Part shown: positions 17,362-26,926 of the stretch, piece after piece
Position numbering within the stretch: position 1 is the first letter of the stretch
Layout of the letters: every line of letters begins with the position of its first letter
Source of the DNA: RPQJ01 sp963754535
Lineage (GTDB): Bacteria > Pseudomonadota > Gammaproteobacteria > Steroidobacterales > Steroidobacteraceae
Direction: 5' to 3'
Length of the DNA stretch: 64,000 bases
NCBI GenBank assembly: GCA_963754535.1
Contig: CAVWGG010000027.1
Location: 89,318 to 153,317, forward strand
Translations under genes and position numbers: made by a program
The notes under the pieces: model-generated
Told to the model about the DNA's origin: nothing
Databases searched by the model: none
The model's input: only the letters and a program-made list of their open reading frames with translations

Positions 17362-18729
17362 TCAGATTCCGGTCCGCAGCTGCGCCTCGTCGTGCAGGCG
17401 CAGCAGGTAGTCACGCACGATGCCAGTCGCCTCGGTCGGGGGCAACAGCCGCTCCTCGACGAGTTTCGCCGCGATGTCGCTGATGGAACGCCGACCGTCG
17501 ACCAGCGCAGCCACGTAGCCACGCACGCGGAGGGCAAGCGCGTAGTCGGCTACGTCGGGCAACAGCGGGACCGGATGCCGCGGATCCGCCAGCCACGGCG
17601 GCAACGGACGCAGCGGCAACTCCGCCTCACGCTGCTTGCGGACTGCGAACGTCACGACCTCCTCGATCCGCGCGTGCCGGCTCGCCGGAGACGCCAGGTA
17701 CGGTTGGCGCGACGCCTGGAACTGGGGTGGCTCGAAGCCCGCCCCCGCTATGATTTCTTGCACCTCCTCGCTCGAGTACGCTTGCGCCGGATCGGCCAGC
17801 TGGAAGAACAGCGTGCCGGTACAGACCCAGCGCCCGCCCGGCGCGAGCAGGGCATTCACGGTCGCCGCAAGGCTTTCGAGATCGGTGTCGACGACGTCGA
17901 CCAGCCAAGGCGTGACGACCGTGTCAAAGCTGCCCGGCGCGAAAGGTGGCTGCTTGGCATCGCCGAACACGAGATGCAGGCCCGGCTCCGCGCGGGTTGG
18001 CGCGGTCAGCGTGCGCAGCAAGGCGTGGCTCGCCAGGTCGCGCGGCGCGACGGGAAACTCATAGAGCTCGACGCGCTCCGCTGCGTACATCCGGCGCGCG
18101 ACGCCCATCAGCAGCGGATTGATGTCGACGGCGAGAGTCAGCGTGGGTCGCAGGATCGCGTGCAGGTCGTAGGGCAGCCGCCCTGCCCCGCTGCCGAGCA
18201 CGAGCAGCCTGTCCACGCGCGCGCCGCCCAGCGCACTACGGACGGCCGCACACGCCGCGAGATTCTCTTCGTCGCCCCAGTTCCAGTCGCGGTGCACGTT
18301 GGCGTAATAGCTCGCGAGCCCCTGGGCCGCCGCGACGACCGGGGCCAGCGCTGCATACGTGGCAGCCGCCGCCGGCTCAGTTTCGGCCTGCAGCGGCGCC
18401 AGCAGCGCCTGCAAGCGCCGGGCGTGGTCGGAGCACGCCATCGCCAGCAGCTTGAGCCGGTTGCGTGTCGCGGAGCGGGTGACGTCCGGACGCAGTGCGG
18501 CGCGGTACTGCGCGGCCTGCCGCTTGAGGTGGGTCGTCATCGCATGCAGCCGGCCGCGCCATTCGGCGAGTGCGAGATCCGGCGCGGGTAACAGCCACGG
18601 CATGCCGTCGACCAGGGGATAACGCACGTCGCACGCCGCGCAACTCAGCGCGGAATCGCCTTCGAGCACGCCGGCGCAGCGTGGGCAGCGCAGAACTGGC
18701 AGGAGGCCGCTCGCTATCGATGCGTTCAA
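17362..18729 (-). CDS. Zinc-ribbon / SAM-methyltransferase / PqqD-like three-part protein
   Basis: 455 residues in three parts. The first is a Trm112-like zinc ribbon with Cys 15, 18, 30 and 33 (CPRC...CAAC) ending in PLVDGMPWLLP. The middle is a class-I methyltransferase fold with the SAM loop LLVLGSGAGRLPYDL at about 175-189 and the acidic motif LAVDINPLL. It is preceded by ANVHRDWNWGDEENL, which recalls the carnosine N-methyltransferase (N2227) group. The C-terminal part, about 395-450, is PqqD-like (ALVDGRRSISDIAAKLVEE). PqqD domains present peptide substrates to modifying enzymes. The substrate is unknown; the position suggests modification of an exported partner. Confidence 0.75.
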   Translation of the reverse strand: MNASIASGLLPVLRCPRCAGVLEGDSALSCAACDVRYPLVDGMPWLLPAPDLALAEWRGRLHAMTTHLKRQAAQYRAALRPDVTRSATRNRLKLLAMACSDHARRLQALLAPLQAETEPAAAATYAALAPVVAAAQGLASYYANVHRDWNWGDEENLAACAAVRSALGGARVDRLLVLGSGAGRLPYDLHAILRPTLTLAVDINPLLMGVARRMYAAERVELYEFPVAPRDLASHALLRTLTAPTRAEPGLHLVFGDAKQPPFAPGSFDTVVTPWLVDVVDTDLESLAATVNALLAPGGRWVCTGTLFFQLADPAQAYSSEEVQEIIAGAGFEPPQFQASRQPYLASPASRHARIEEVVTFAVRKQREAELPLRPLPPWLADPRHPVPLLPDVADYALALRVRGYVAALVDGRRSISDIAAKLVEERLLPPTEATGIVRDYLLRLHDEAQLRTGI

Positions 18730-18736
18730 TGGATCC

Positions 18737-20371
18737 CTAGCCGATGCGACCGCTCACGATTGGATTGAAGGCGATCAGGCTGTCCTGCAGCATCGAGTTG
18801 CCGAGCCCGTTGCGCGGGAAGCGCGACGTGAACTGGGCCTGTTCACCGTGCAGGGCCATGTAATTCAGCACCACGGTCTCGGCCAGCAGGTTGACGTTGC
18901 CGGCGGCCGGGCTCGACGCTGTCTCGACCGACGCATCCGCACGGAAATAGCCGATCTGCTGATGGCGTGCCGCTCCTCCCGCGCCCGTACTGACCAGGCT
19001 CGGTCGACCACCCGGATTGTAGACCAGGAAGAACGACGCGGCCGTGGCCTGGTTGTCGCTGGTCCACATGAACTTGCCGCGGCCGTCGGTCGAGTCGTCG
19101 ACCTGGCCACTCGCGGAAATCGAGCCGTCCGAGAACACGTAGAGCATCAGCGGCAGGCCGCGTCGCGCGGCATATTCGAGGCAGGCGCCCATGCACCGGC
19201 CGGCGCGCAGGTCGCGCAACTCGCCGGTCGAGCGCCCCTGTCCATGATAGTCATAGCCACCGAGCGTGATCGTGCCCGCACCCGCGTAACCCGACAGCAC
19301 CATCTTCATGACGGCCGCCGTCTTGCGGAATTCCGCATCGTTGTCGTACTCGGCGCGGCTGAAGATGCCGCCCGCGCCCACGATGTCCGGATCGAGGTCG
19401 GGATTGAGGCTGGTCGGGTCACCATAGCGATCGACGACGTCGGCTGCCTTGACGTAGCCGCAGCTGACGAGCTCGCGCACGACCTCGTTGCGCGTGACGG
19501 TCGTCTGCTTCGGATCAACCCAGGGCTGCTTCGGATCGACGACTTTGAGCTTGCGGTCGCTGATGCGCTGGATGGCCTCCATCACCGCCACGGTGTCGTC
19601 CAGGCTCAGCAGGCTCGCCAGCTGCCCGGTGTCGACGAGACCGGTGACGTCGCTCGCACGGTCCACCTTGGTGGGGCGCACCGAAAGGTCGATCATTCCC
19701 GCCGGCGCCATCGAATTGCCGCCCGAGTCCGACGCGCGCGAGCCCACCAGCGTGGCCAGCGATCCGTCCGCGCCTGCCGCGTGAATGCCGTACATCGGGT
19801 TGTGCGGGTTGTTGCCCGTGTCGTTCTCGGAGCGCGCGGCGATTACCGCGCCGTTGATCGACGCCGCCGTCGCCGGCGCGACGCGATCGAGGATGCCGCG
19901 CAGGAATGCGCTGTCGCTGTGGAACGCCAGGCCGAGCCGGGAGTCGGTGAAGCTGGTGCCCGTCGTCGCGTTGGTCATGCCCGGCAGCATGTCGCCCGGC
20001 AGGCCGAGCTTGCCATAGCCCGCGGTGCTCAGGAAATCGAGCTGTCCGCCCGGTCCGCCGATCAGCACGTTCGAGCCGACCATGTTTGCGCCGCCCGCGA
20101 GGTCGATGCAGATGAAAGGGATCTTGCCCGCCCCCTGCACCTCGATGCCGCAGGTGGTCTTGAGTGCCTCGATGTCGGGCGACAAGGCGGCCATGGCCGA
20201 GCGGGGGTTGGCAAACAGGCTGAAAATTCCGGGTCCAGCGATGGTCGCGAGCCCCGTACCAAAGCCCTGCGACAGGAAGTCGCGCCGCGTCACGGGACGC
20301 TTGTGCGCCTCCAGGTGGCGGATCGGCTCGTCGAGGGCCAGCGCGCGCGGCGGTGTCTTGCGGATGAGCAT
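18737..20371 (-). CDS. Tat-exported DUF1501 protein
   Basis: The start at 20371 follows an AAGGA by about six bases and gives a 544-residue protein. A twin-arginine signal lies at residues 29-30 (VTRRDFLSQGFGTG, then a hydrophobic stretch). Further motifs are FICIDLAGGANMVGSNVLIG near 85, a central YDYHGQGRSTGELRDLRAG, and the late LPLMLYVFSDGS. This fits the DUF1501 family, whose fold resembles alkaline phosphatase/sulfatase and which is usually encoded beside secreted haem c proteins. The biochemical activity is not known. It lies between the LamG lipoprotein and the methyltransferase-like gene. Confidence 0.85.
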   Translation of the reverse strand: MLIRKTPPRALALDEPIRHLEAHKRPVTRRDFLSQGFGTGLATIAGPGIFSLFANPRSAMAALSPDIEALKTTCGIEVQGAGKIPFICIDLAGGANMVGSNVLIGGPGGQLDFLSTAGYGKLGLPGDMLPGMTNATTGTSFTDSRLGLAFHSDSAFLRGILDRVAPATAASINGAVIAARSENDTGNNPHNPMYGIHAAGADGSLATLVGSRASDSGGNSMAPAGMIDLSVRPTKVDRASDVTGLVDTGQLASLLSLDDTVAVMEAIQRISDRKLKVVDPKQPWVDPKQTTVTRNEVVRELVSCGYVKAADVVDRYGDPTSLNPDLDPDIVGAGGIFSRAEYDNDAEFRKTAAVMKMVLSGYAGAGTITLGGYDYHGQGRSTGELRDLRAGRCMGACLEYAARRGLPLMLYVFSDGSISASGQVDDSTDGRGKFMWTSDNQATAASFFLVYNPGGRPSLVSTGAGGAARHQQIGYFRADASVETASSPAAGNVNLLAETVVLNYMALHGEQAQFTSRFPRNGLGNSMLQDSLIAFNPIVSGRIG

Positions 20372-20397
20372 GGTTCGTCCTTGGCTGCAGCCGGCAG

Positions 20398-22857
20398 TCA
20401 GTGCAACAGCGTCGCGGCGCTGCCGAGCAACGCAGCGCAGCTGGCCTTGACGACGGTCTTGGTTCGGTCCGCGGCGCAGGAGCCGCCACAACTCGAGAGC
20501 CGGGTGATCAGCGCGTCAAGGTCGCTGCGCACGCCCGCGGCGTCAGGTTCGGTCGCGACGTTGGTCCGCAACATGTGTCCCACCAGCGAGTCGAGCACGA
20601 TCGCGCGACCTGCCGGTGCAAAAGCGGTCGCGGGCGCCGCCGTGAAGTCGAAGCCGGGGAAGTATTGCGCACGCGCCGACGGGTTCTCCACCAGCGCATT
20701 GCAGTACTGGATCGAGAGCTGCGCCACGGCGACCGGATGCGCCGACACGAACGTGTCGATCGTCTCCACCGTGGGCAGCGCCTGCTTGATCGTCGCGTAG
20801 GTGGCGGCCACCGCCGGATCCTGGGGACTGACGTCGGTCAGCTCTGCCATCGTCGCGTTGAGTTCGTCGAACACACGCAAACCGACGTCCGACGGCCGCT
20901 GCACGTCTACGGGAGGTGCAGGAGCCAGCGGCACGGGATCGAGACGCACGTTCTGGTGCGTGCCGAGCACGTCGAAGGTCAGGAAGAACTCGTCCGTGTC
21001 CGGGCCCTTCTCCAGCGCGATGACGGTGCCGACATTGGCGAGCGGCTGGCCCAATGGCCCGTACTGCGAGTCGGTGATCGTCGCGTCCAGGGTGCGGTAA
21101 GCCTGGCCGACGGGCGCTTCAGTGCCATTGATGCCGATCCGCAGGCCGGAGATCGAAATCGAGCCCGGCTTGGCCGTCGGGTCGAGGCTGATGAACGTCG
21201 GCTTGTCGAACAGGTAGCTGTACGAATCGAACTGGCTGACTTCGAACAGGATGTAGGCCTGCGGCACGTCGACCAGGTGGCTGATCGAGAACAGCAGGTA
21301 GAACTTCTCGCCCACGCCGGCCGTAAAGTTGGTCTGGATCTGCGCGTCGGTCAGCACCCGGTTGTAGACGGCCACGAGCCGGAAGACCCCCTGGAACTGG
21401 CGATCGCCCGAGACCTCGTTGCCGAGCACGAAGGCAAAGGTGTCGTCCCAGTCGGAGATCGCGCCGCCGGACGCCGGGTCCGCGTCGCCCGTGAACACGC
21501 CGTTGACGTAGATGCGCCGGCCACGGACCGGGTCGAAGGTCGCGACGACGTGCTGCAGCGTCGCCTGCAGGTCCTCGTCGGCGGCCGCCGTGGTCAGCTT
21601 CGGATCGCCCGCGACGTTGGTGCGGGTCGAACGGTTGTAGAAGTCGTAGCTGTAGAGCGTCTGCCCGAGCATGAAGTTGCGGGTGGTCGTGCCGCCCGAA
21701 TACGACACGATGCGCGCGTCTTCCTGCGCGACGTTGCCGGGGGCCACCCAGGCTTCGATCGTGTACTCGCCCGTCGCCTTGACCAGGTCGTACAGCTTGC
21801 GGCTCGCGGTGGTCGATCCCTGTGCCTTGCCGCTGCGCACGTTGAGGCCCCAGCCGCCCACCCAGGACACGTCGCCCGAGAGGTTCAGGTTGAGCGCGGG
21901 CTCGACGCCGCTGGTGTCATATGCGATCGATCCGCGACCGGTCTTGAATTCCCAGAGCCCGATCATGTTGCCGCTGTAACGGTTGCCGCCGCTCGCGACG
22001 AGGCCGTCAGGAATCCGCAGCGCCTTTGAAAATACGAGCGCGGCATCCACCTGTGTCGCCGGCACCTGGTTCGCGAACGCCTGGATCGCGGCCTCCAGCG
22101 TGGTCGCGTTCGACGCGCAGTCGCTCCAGCAGTTGTGGAACTCCGTGCGCAGGCGCACGACCAGCCGGGATAGCGCGGGCTGGTCGAGGTTGATCTTGGT
22201 CTTCACCGCCGCGTACGCCTCGTCGACGTCGCCCGAGGCGAAGTACGGCGACTGCGCGGCGGCCGCGGTCGACGTGTGGCAGCGTGAGCAGTATTGCTGG
22301 ACGAGCGGATGGACCGTCGACGCGAACAGGGCCGGCGACGCCGGGAAACCCTTGCTGGCGCCCGGATCCTTGATCGGAGGCGCCTTCAGCACGACGCCCG
22401 TCGTGCCCCCGCCCGCGGTTGCGCCGGCCCAGGCCGTGATCCACGTCGTCAGGATATCGGCACAGGCATCGTTGCTGGCCAGCCAGCAGTTGTGGCCGCC
22501 AGCCACTTTCTGGACCATGCGCGAATCGCGCGGCGAGGAAAGCGTCACGATGCCGTTGGCCGCGGCATAGGCCAGGTTCACGTCGTCCTGGCGCACGAAC
22601 TGGGGCGCCTGTCCGCCGGCAACGTGGCACTGCCCGCAGCGGTTGGCTGCCTTCAGGTTGTCCCAGACGTTGATCTTGAACGCCTGCACGTCGGCCGTGG
22701 CCGGCGCGGGACCGCTGTAGGTCGGCGCCGGCCCGCCGGACGTCACCGGATTTTCCACCGTCTTGGCGCCGCCCCCGCACGCGCTCAGCATGAGCGCGCA
22801 TGCGACGACAGCCAGGCCGCGGAGCTTCGAGGCGAGACGCAGGATCGTGTGTTCCAT
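20398..22857 (-). CDS. LamG-domain lipoprotein with two c-type haem motifs
   Basis: The start at 22857 follows GGGAAG and gives 819 residues. A lipoprotein signal (ALMLSAC, Cys 27) leads into two haem-binding sites, CGQCH at 74-78 and CSRCH at 190-194. A LamG/concanavalin-like domain follows at about 370-520 (YTIEAWVAPGN, HVVATFDPVRGRRIYVNG). The rest is beta-rich. It is probably an envelope-anchored cytochrome that binds a carbohydrate or other surface ligand. It lies 10 bases after the mono-haem protein gene, with which it probably acts. Confidence 0.85.
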   Translation of the reverse strand: MEHTILRLASKLRGLAVVACALMLSACGGGAKTVENPVTSGGPAPTYSGPAPATADVQAFKINVWDNLKAANRCGQCHVAGGQAPQFVRQDDVNLAYAAANGIVTLSSPRDSRMVQKVAGGHNCWLASNDACADILTTWITAWAGATAGGGTTGVVLKAPPIKDPGASKGFPASPALFASTVHPLVQQYCSRCHTSTAAAAQSPYFASGDVDEAYAAVKTKINLDQPALSRLVVRLRTEFHNCWSDCASNATTLEAAIQAFANQVPATQVDAALVFSKALRIPDGLVASGGNRYSGNMIGLWEFKTGRGSIAYDTSGVEPALNLNLSGDVSWVGGWGLNVRSGKAQGSTTASRKLYDLVKATGEYTIEAWVAPGNVAQEDARIVSYSGGTTTRNFMLGQTLYSYDFYNRSTRTNVAGDPKLTTAAADEDLQATLQHVVATFDPVRGRRIYVNGVFTGDADPASGGAISDWDDTFAFVLGNEVSGDRQFQGVFRLVAVYNRVLTDAQIQTNFTAGVGEKFYLLFSISHLVDVPQAYILFEVSQFDSYSYLFDKPTFISLDPTAKPGSISISGLRIGINGTEAPVGQAYRTLDATITDSQYGPLGQPLANVGTVIALEKGPDTDEFFLTFDVLGTHQNVRLDPVPLAPAPPVDVQRPSDVGLRVFDELNATMAELTDVSPQDPAVAATYATIKQALPTVETIDTFVSAHPVAVAQLSIQYCNALVENPSARAQYFPGFDFTAAPATAFAPAGRAIVLDSLVGHMLRTNVATEPDAAGVRSDLDALITRLSSCGGSCAADRTKTVVKASCAALLGSAATLLH

Positions 22858-22867
22858 GTGTCTTCCC

Positions 22868-24061
22868 TCACTCGCCCATGCAGTAAGTAGCGGCTTCGGC
22901 GAAGACACGCTTCAGCTGGTAGCCGTTCGCCTTGAAGCTCGCAGTCATCGCCTGCACGCGTGCGCGATCCTGCGCGTCGCTTGGACTGCGGAAGCAGACG
23001 TTCTTGAAGACCTTCTGGACCTGGCAGGAGGCGAACGCATCGCTATGCGCGAGTTCGCGACCGAGCGACTTCGCCCCCGCGCCCTTGCCCGGCAGCGAAC
23101 CGTCCCAGCCGAGCAGTGAGTTGCGACCCTTGCGCCAGTAGTTGTCCCACGTGTCGTCGGGAGTGGAGTAGCCCGCGGGGAACGTGTCCTTGTTGTGGAA
23201 GTACTTCGGCCGCACGATGCCTTCCGTATAGATCATGCGTCCGGCGGTTTCGTCGTAGTCGTAGTACGCGAACGCCTGGGTCATTGGGTCCATGCCCGAG
23301 TGGCAGGCGATGCAGTTGTTGAGGAAGATACGGCTGTCACCGCCCGGGCTGCGGCTCACGTCCTGCCGGATGCGGTCCGGCGGGCGCGTGGTGTCCTGTA
23401 CCTGTTCGAGGTCGGTGCAGAGGTGGTTCATCAGCGTGTAGCGGAACATCGCGCGGTTGGTGCCGGCGATGAAGAACGCCTGCGCCGCGGCACGCGTGGT
23501 CAATACGCCGGCCGACGCCGCGGCGGGGATGCCGCTGGCCGACGACTGCGTCGTCTGCACCAGGTTGTCCTTGAGGCTGACGCCCTGCGACTCGAGCGCG
23601 GCGTAGTGGTCGTTGTTCGCTGCTGAGTAAGCCGGCACGCCGGAGCCGCTGCGCCCCACGTACAGGATGTCGTCGTAAAGCACACGGTCGAAGGCGACGT
23701 CGTCGCGCACCATGCCGATGACGGTCGCCACGTAGTCGTTGAGCGGCGCAAAAACCGTCTGGTCGCGGTTGGTCCACGGCATCGCGAAGTTCTTGAGCGT
23801 CACGTCGTAGAACGCCCGGTGCTGCATGGCCGTGTTGGCGGCGTCGGTCGCGCGACCGGCCGCGATGTCGTTGGCCATCGAGGAGAGCACGGCCTCGGTG
23901 GGCGGGACGCCCGCCAGCCGATCGTGAAGTCGCTTTGCCTGCGACCGTGCATCCGCCTGCGCCACGGCCGGCAGCAGCGTCACGGCCACGAGGCATAGGC
24001 TCACGAACGCATTGCGCAAGCTGCGCGCACCGCGGGCGTTCGACGTCCTGATCTGTGGCAT
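22868..24061 (-). CDS. Secreted protein with one c-type haem motif, unknown function
   Basis: The ATG at 24061 has a strong GGGAGG site, giving 397 residues with a signal peptide (FVSLCLVAVTLLPAVAQA). One haem c motif, CIACH, sits at 250-254, followed by SGMDPMTQAFAYYDYDETAGRMIYT. The rest is mostly helical with no family I can name. It is the first gene of the left arm of the divergent locus. The five genes on this strand follow one another by 6-26 bases, which argues for one transcript. Confidence 0.82.
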   Translation of the reverse strand: MPQIRTSNARGARSLRNAFVSLCLVAVTLLPAVAQADARSQAKRLHDRLAGVPPTEAVLSSMANDIAAGRATDAANTAMQHRAFYDVTLKNFAMPWTNRDQTVFAPLNDYVATVIGMVRDDVAFDRVLYDDILYVGRSGSGVPAYSAANNDHYAALESQGVSLKDNLVQTTQSSASGIPAAASAGVLTTRAAAQAFFIAGTNRAMFRYTLMNHLCTDLEQVQDTTRPPDRIRQDVSRSPGGDSRIFLNNCIACHSGMDPMTQAFAYYDYDETAGRMIYTEGIVRPKYFHNKDTFPAGYSTPDDTWDNYWRKGRNSLLGWDGSLPGKGAGAKSLGRELAHSDAFASCQVQKVFKNVCFRSPSDAQDRARVQAMTASFKANGYQLKRVFAEAATYCMGE

Positions 24062-24144
24062 CCACCCTCCCTTCGGCAGCCGATGGCCGCCGTGGGGACG
24101 GAATCTGTGGCCTGCGGGTGGCACGCGCAAAGCCACGTTCTCGT

Positions 24145-24166
24145 TTGTGAGAGGACGCTCACACAA
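24145..24166. promoter_or_regulatory. Inverted repeat in the divergent promoter region
   Basis: TTGTGAG (24145-24151) and CTCACACAA (24158-24166) form an interrupted inverted repeat midway between the two divergent operons. The inner half-sites TGTGA and TCACA are those of CRP/FNR-family sites, but the spacing is eight bases rather than six. It is a plausible shared operator, not a proven one. Confidence 0.35.
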
Positions 24167-24256
24167 CGGGCACCCCGAACGTCACAGAAGCGGTCACTTA
24201 TGCGAGAAGACGCCTGCGCGGCGGCCGAATGCAGGGGATCGTCGCGAGGAAACACG

Positions 24257-26926
24257 ATGGCAGCACGATGGGTGGCGACCGCATGCGGTCGCCTGCAACA
24301 CTGGAAACAACACTGGAAATCCTCGACTCTGCTGCTGGCCGTGGCAGCGCTCGCCGCGTGCACGAGCAGCGACGGTGGCAGTGGCGCCAGCCCCGGCGGT
24401 GGTCAGTCACCGGATCCGGTCGTGCTCGATTTCCCGATTGCTTACGTCAAGCGCCCGGTGCCGACCGGCAACGCGCTCGCGCCCGACGTGCGCGAATTGC
24501 TGCCCTTCCAGCCGGGTGCCGATCTCTATCTGCGGGACCGGGCATCACCGACCTCGGCCGAACGCAATCTCACCGCCGCGATCACCAAGGGACTCGGCGA
24601 CGTGCGCGACGTCGAGCCGTCGTACGACGGACGCAAGCTGGTGTTCGCGCTGCGTGAACCGAACATCGTTGGGGCCGCGCCCGACGAACAACCGACCTGG
24701 GACATCTGGGAATACGACCTCGACGCTCAGCTGCTGCGGCGGGTCTTCACCTCCGACACGGCAGCCCGCGAAGGCGACGACGTCGCGCCGCATTACCTGC
24801 CGGACGGACGGATCGTGTTCTCTTCGACGCGCCAGCGGCAGTCGAAGGCGATCCTGCTCGACGAGGGCAAGCCGCAGTTCGCCGCACAGGACGAAAACGA
24901 CGACGAGCACGCCTTCGTGCTGCACGTGATGAATGCGGATGGCTCGGGCATCCGGCAGGTCTCGTTCAACCAGAGCCACGACCTCGATCCCTCCGTGCTG
25001 CCGGACGGCCGCGTCGTGTTCAGCCGCTGGGACAACGCTCCCGGTCACGACGAGATCAGCCTGTACACGATGCGTCCCGATGGCAGCGACCTGCAACTGC
25101 TGTACGGCGCGCGCAGCCACGCCACCGGAACCAATGGCGAGGAGGTGCATTTCCTCGACCCGCGGCCGCTGGCGAACGGCAAGCTGCTGGTGCGTGCGCA
25201 ACCGTTCGAGGCACCGGACCTCGGCGGCCAGCTGCTGGAAGTGGACACCGCGAACTTCGTCGAGATCACACAGCCGACACTGCCGAACCGTGGCGTGCTG
25301 ACGGGCCCGGCACAGGTGGCAGCCACCATCAATGACGTGCGCACGATCGAGGGGCCGTCGCCCGGCGGCCGTTACAACGCGGCGTTCCCGCTGCAGGACG
25401 GCACCGGCCGCATCCTGCTCACCTGGACGCAGTGCCGGCTGCTGGAAACGACGACGGCGTCCACCACTGCGCAGATCGTGCCGTGCACGGCGGACCGCCT
25501 CGCGGCTGGTGCGACGTCCACGGCCGCGCCCCTGTATGGCGTGTGGATCTACGATCCAGCGCAGAAAACGCAGCTCCCCGTGTCGAGTCCCGTGGAAGGC
25601 ACGCTGTTCACCGACATCGTCGCGCTGCAGCCGCGCGCCTTGCCGACGGTCCTGCTCGACCCGGTGGCCGGCGTCGACTTTGATGCCGATCTTGAAGCCG
25701 AGGGCGTAGGCCTGCTCGACGTCCGCAGCGTCTACGACATCGCCGGCACCGACACGGCACCGGGCGGCATTGCCGTGCTGCGCGATCCTGCCAGTACGCT
25801 CGCTACCGCGCGTCCGGCGCGTTTCGTGCGCATCGAAAAGGCGGTCAGTATTCCGGACGACGACGTGCGCGATTTCGATGGCAGCGCGTTCGGGGTGACC
25901 CGTGCGTTCGGTATGCGGGAGATCCTCGGCTACGCGCCGGTTGAACCGGACGGCTCCGTCCGTATCAAGGTCCCTGCCGACGTGGCGTTTGCGATTTCGG
26001 TGCTCGACGCGAACGGACGCCGCATCGGCGGCCGGCACGATAACTGGCTGCAGTTGCGCGCCGGACAGGAACTGAAGTGCAACGGTTGCCACGTGGCGAC
26101 ACGCGACGATTCGCACGGTCGCGAGAACCTCTTCACGGCGGCCAACACCGGTGCGCCAGGCACGGGAGTGCCGTTCCCCAACACCAACCCGGCGTTCTTC
26201 GCGGACTTCGGCGAAACGATGGCCCAGGTGCGCGCGCGCATCAGCTGCCAGACGGACTGTGCGGACCTGAAGCCGAGCACGTCGATCCGGTTTGCTGATG
26301 TCTGGACCGACCCGGTCGCCGCCGGCCGCGCTCCGGATGCTCCCTTCGCCTACGACTATGCCGACCTGACGACCCCGGCGCCGACCTCGCCGGATTGCGT
26401 CACGAGCTGGCGTGCCGGCTGTCGCATCACGATTCACTACGAGCGGCACCTCCACCCGCTGTGGAGCAAGCCGCGTGTGACGCTGGCCGCCGACGGAACC
26501 GTACTGCGTGACGATACGTGCGTGGCGTGCCATTCGGCTCGCGCTGCCGACGGCTCGACACGGATCCCGGCCGCGCAACTCGAACTGACGGACGGGCCGT
26601 CGGCCGACGTGCCCACGCAGTTCCAGGCGTACCGCGAACTGCTGGCCACCGACGCTGAACAGGAAGTGGTCAACGGCACGCTGCAGGACCGGCTCGTGCA
26701 GACCGGCATCGACCCGGTGACGGGCCTGCCGCAGTTCTCGACCGTGCCGGTCGCACCGTCGCTGCGTGCGGGCGACGCGAACGGCTCTGTGACGTTCTTC
26801 TCATTGTTCGCCCCTGGTGGTACGCACGCAGGTCGCCTGACAGCCGTGGAATTGAAGCTCGTCTCAGAATGGACCGACATCGGTGCCCAATACTTCAACG
26901 ACCCATTTGTGGCGCCGCTGAATTGA
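24257..26926 (+). CDS. HzsA-related lipoprotein with PD40-type repeats and two haem c motifs
   Basis: The ATG at 24257 follows AGGA by seven bases and gives 889 residues. A lipoprotein signal (LAVAALAAC, Cys 35) is followed by a TolB/PD40-like propeller with repeated motifs such as YLPDGRIVFSSTR and VLPDGRVVFSRWD. The C-terminal part resembles the hydrazine synthase alpha subunit (VKVPADVAF-type segment, LQLRAGQELKCNGCH). It has haem motifs CNGCH (608-612) and CVACH (755-759). HzsA-like proteins occur well beyond anammox bacteria with unknown roles. It opens the right arm and overlaps the next gene by four bases. Confidence 0.83.
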   Translation: MAARWVATACGRLQHWKQHWKSSTLLLAVAALAACTSSDGGSGASPGGGQSPDPVVLDFPIAYVKRPVPTGNALAPDVRELLPFQPGADLYLRDRASPTSAERNLTAAITKGLGDVRDVEPSYDGRKLVFALREPNIVGAAPDEQPTWDIWEYDLDAQLLRRVFTSDTAAREGDDVAPHYLPDGRIVFSSTRQRQSKAILLDEGKPQFAAQDENDDEHAFVLHVMNADGSGIRQVSFNQSHDLDPSVLPDGRVVFSRWDNAPGHDEISLYTMRPDGSDLQLLYGARSHATGTNGEEVHFLDPRPLANGKLLVRAQPFEAPDLGGQLLEVDTANFVEITQPTLPNRGVLTGPAQVAATINDVRTIEGPSPGGRYNAAFPLQDGTGRILLTWTQCRLLETTTASTTAQIVPCTADRLAAGATSTAAPLYGVWIYDPAQKTQLPVSSPVEGTLFTDIVALQPRALPTVLLDPVAGVDFDADLEAEGVGLLDVRSVYDIAGTDTAPGGIAVLRDPASTLATARPARFVRIEKAVSIPDDDVRDFDGSAFGVTRAFGMREILGYAPVEPDGSVRIKVPADVAFAISVLDANGRRIGGRHDNWLQLRAGQELKCNGCHVATRDDSHGRENLFTAANTGAPGTGVPFPNTNPAFFADFGETMAQVRARISCQTDCADLKPSTSIRFADVWTDPVAAGRAPDAPFAYDYADLTTPAPTSPDCVTSWRAGCRITIHYERHLHPLWSKPRVTLAADGTVLRDDTCVACHSARAADGSTRIPAAQLELTDGPSADVPTQFQAYRELLATDAEQEVVNGTLQDRLVQTGIDPVTGLPQFSTVPVAPSLRAGDANGSVTFFSLFAPGGTHAGRLTAVELKLVSEWTDIGAQYFNDPFVAPLN

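Noticed and set aside
24257..26926. HzsA similarity as evidence for an anammox organism
   Set aside because: No HzsB/C, Hdh or other anammox genes occur nearby, and HzsA-related proteins are spread in many aerobic bacteria; base composition and neighbours are gammaproteobacterial.
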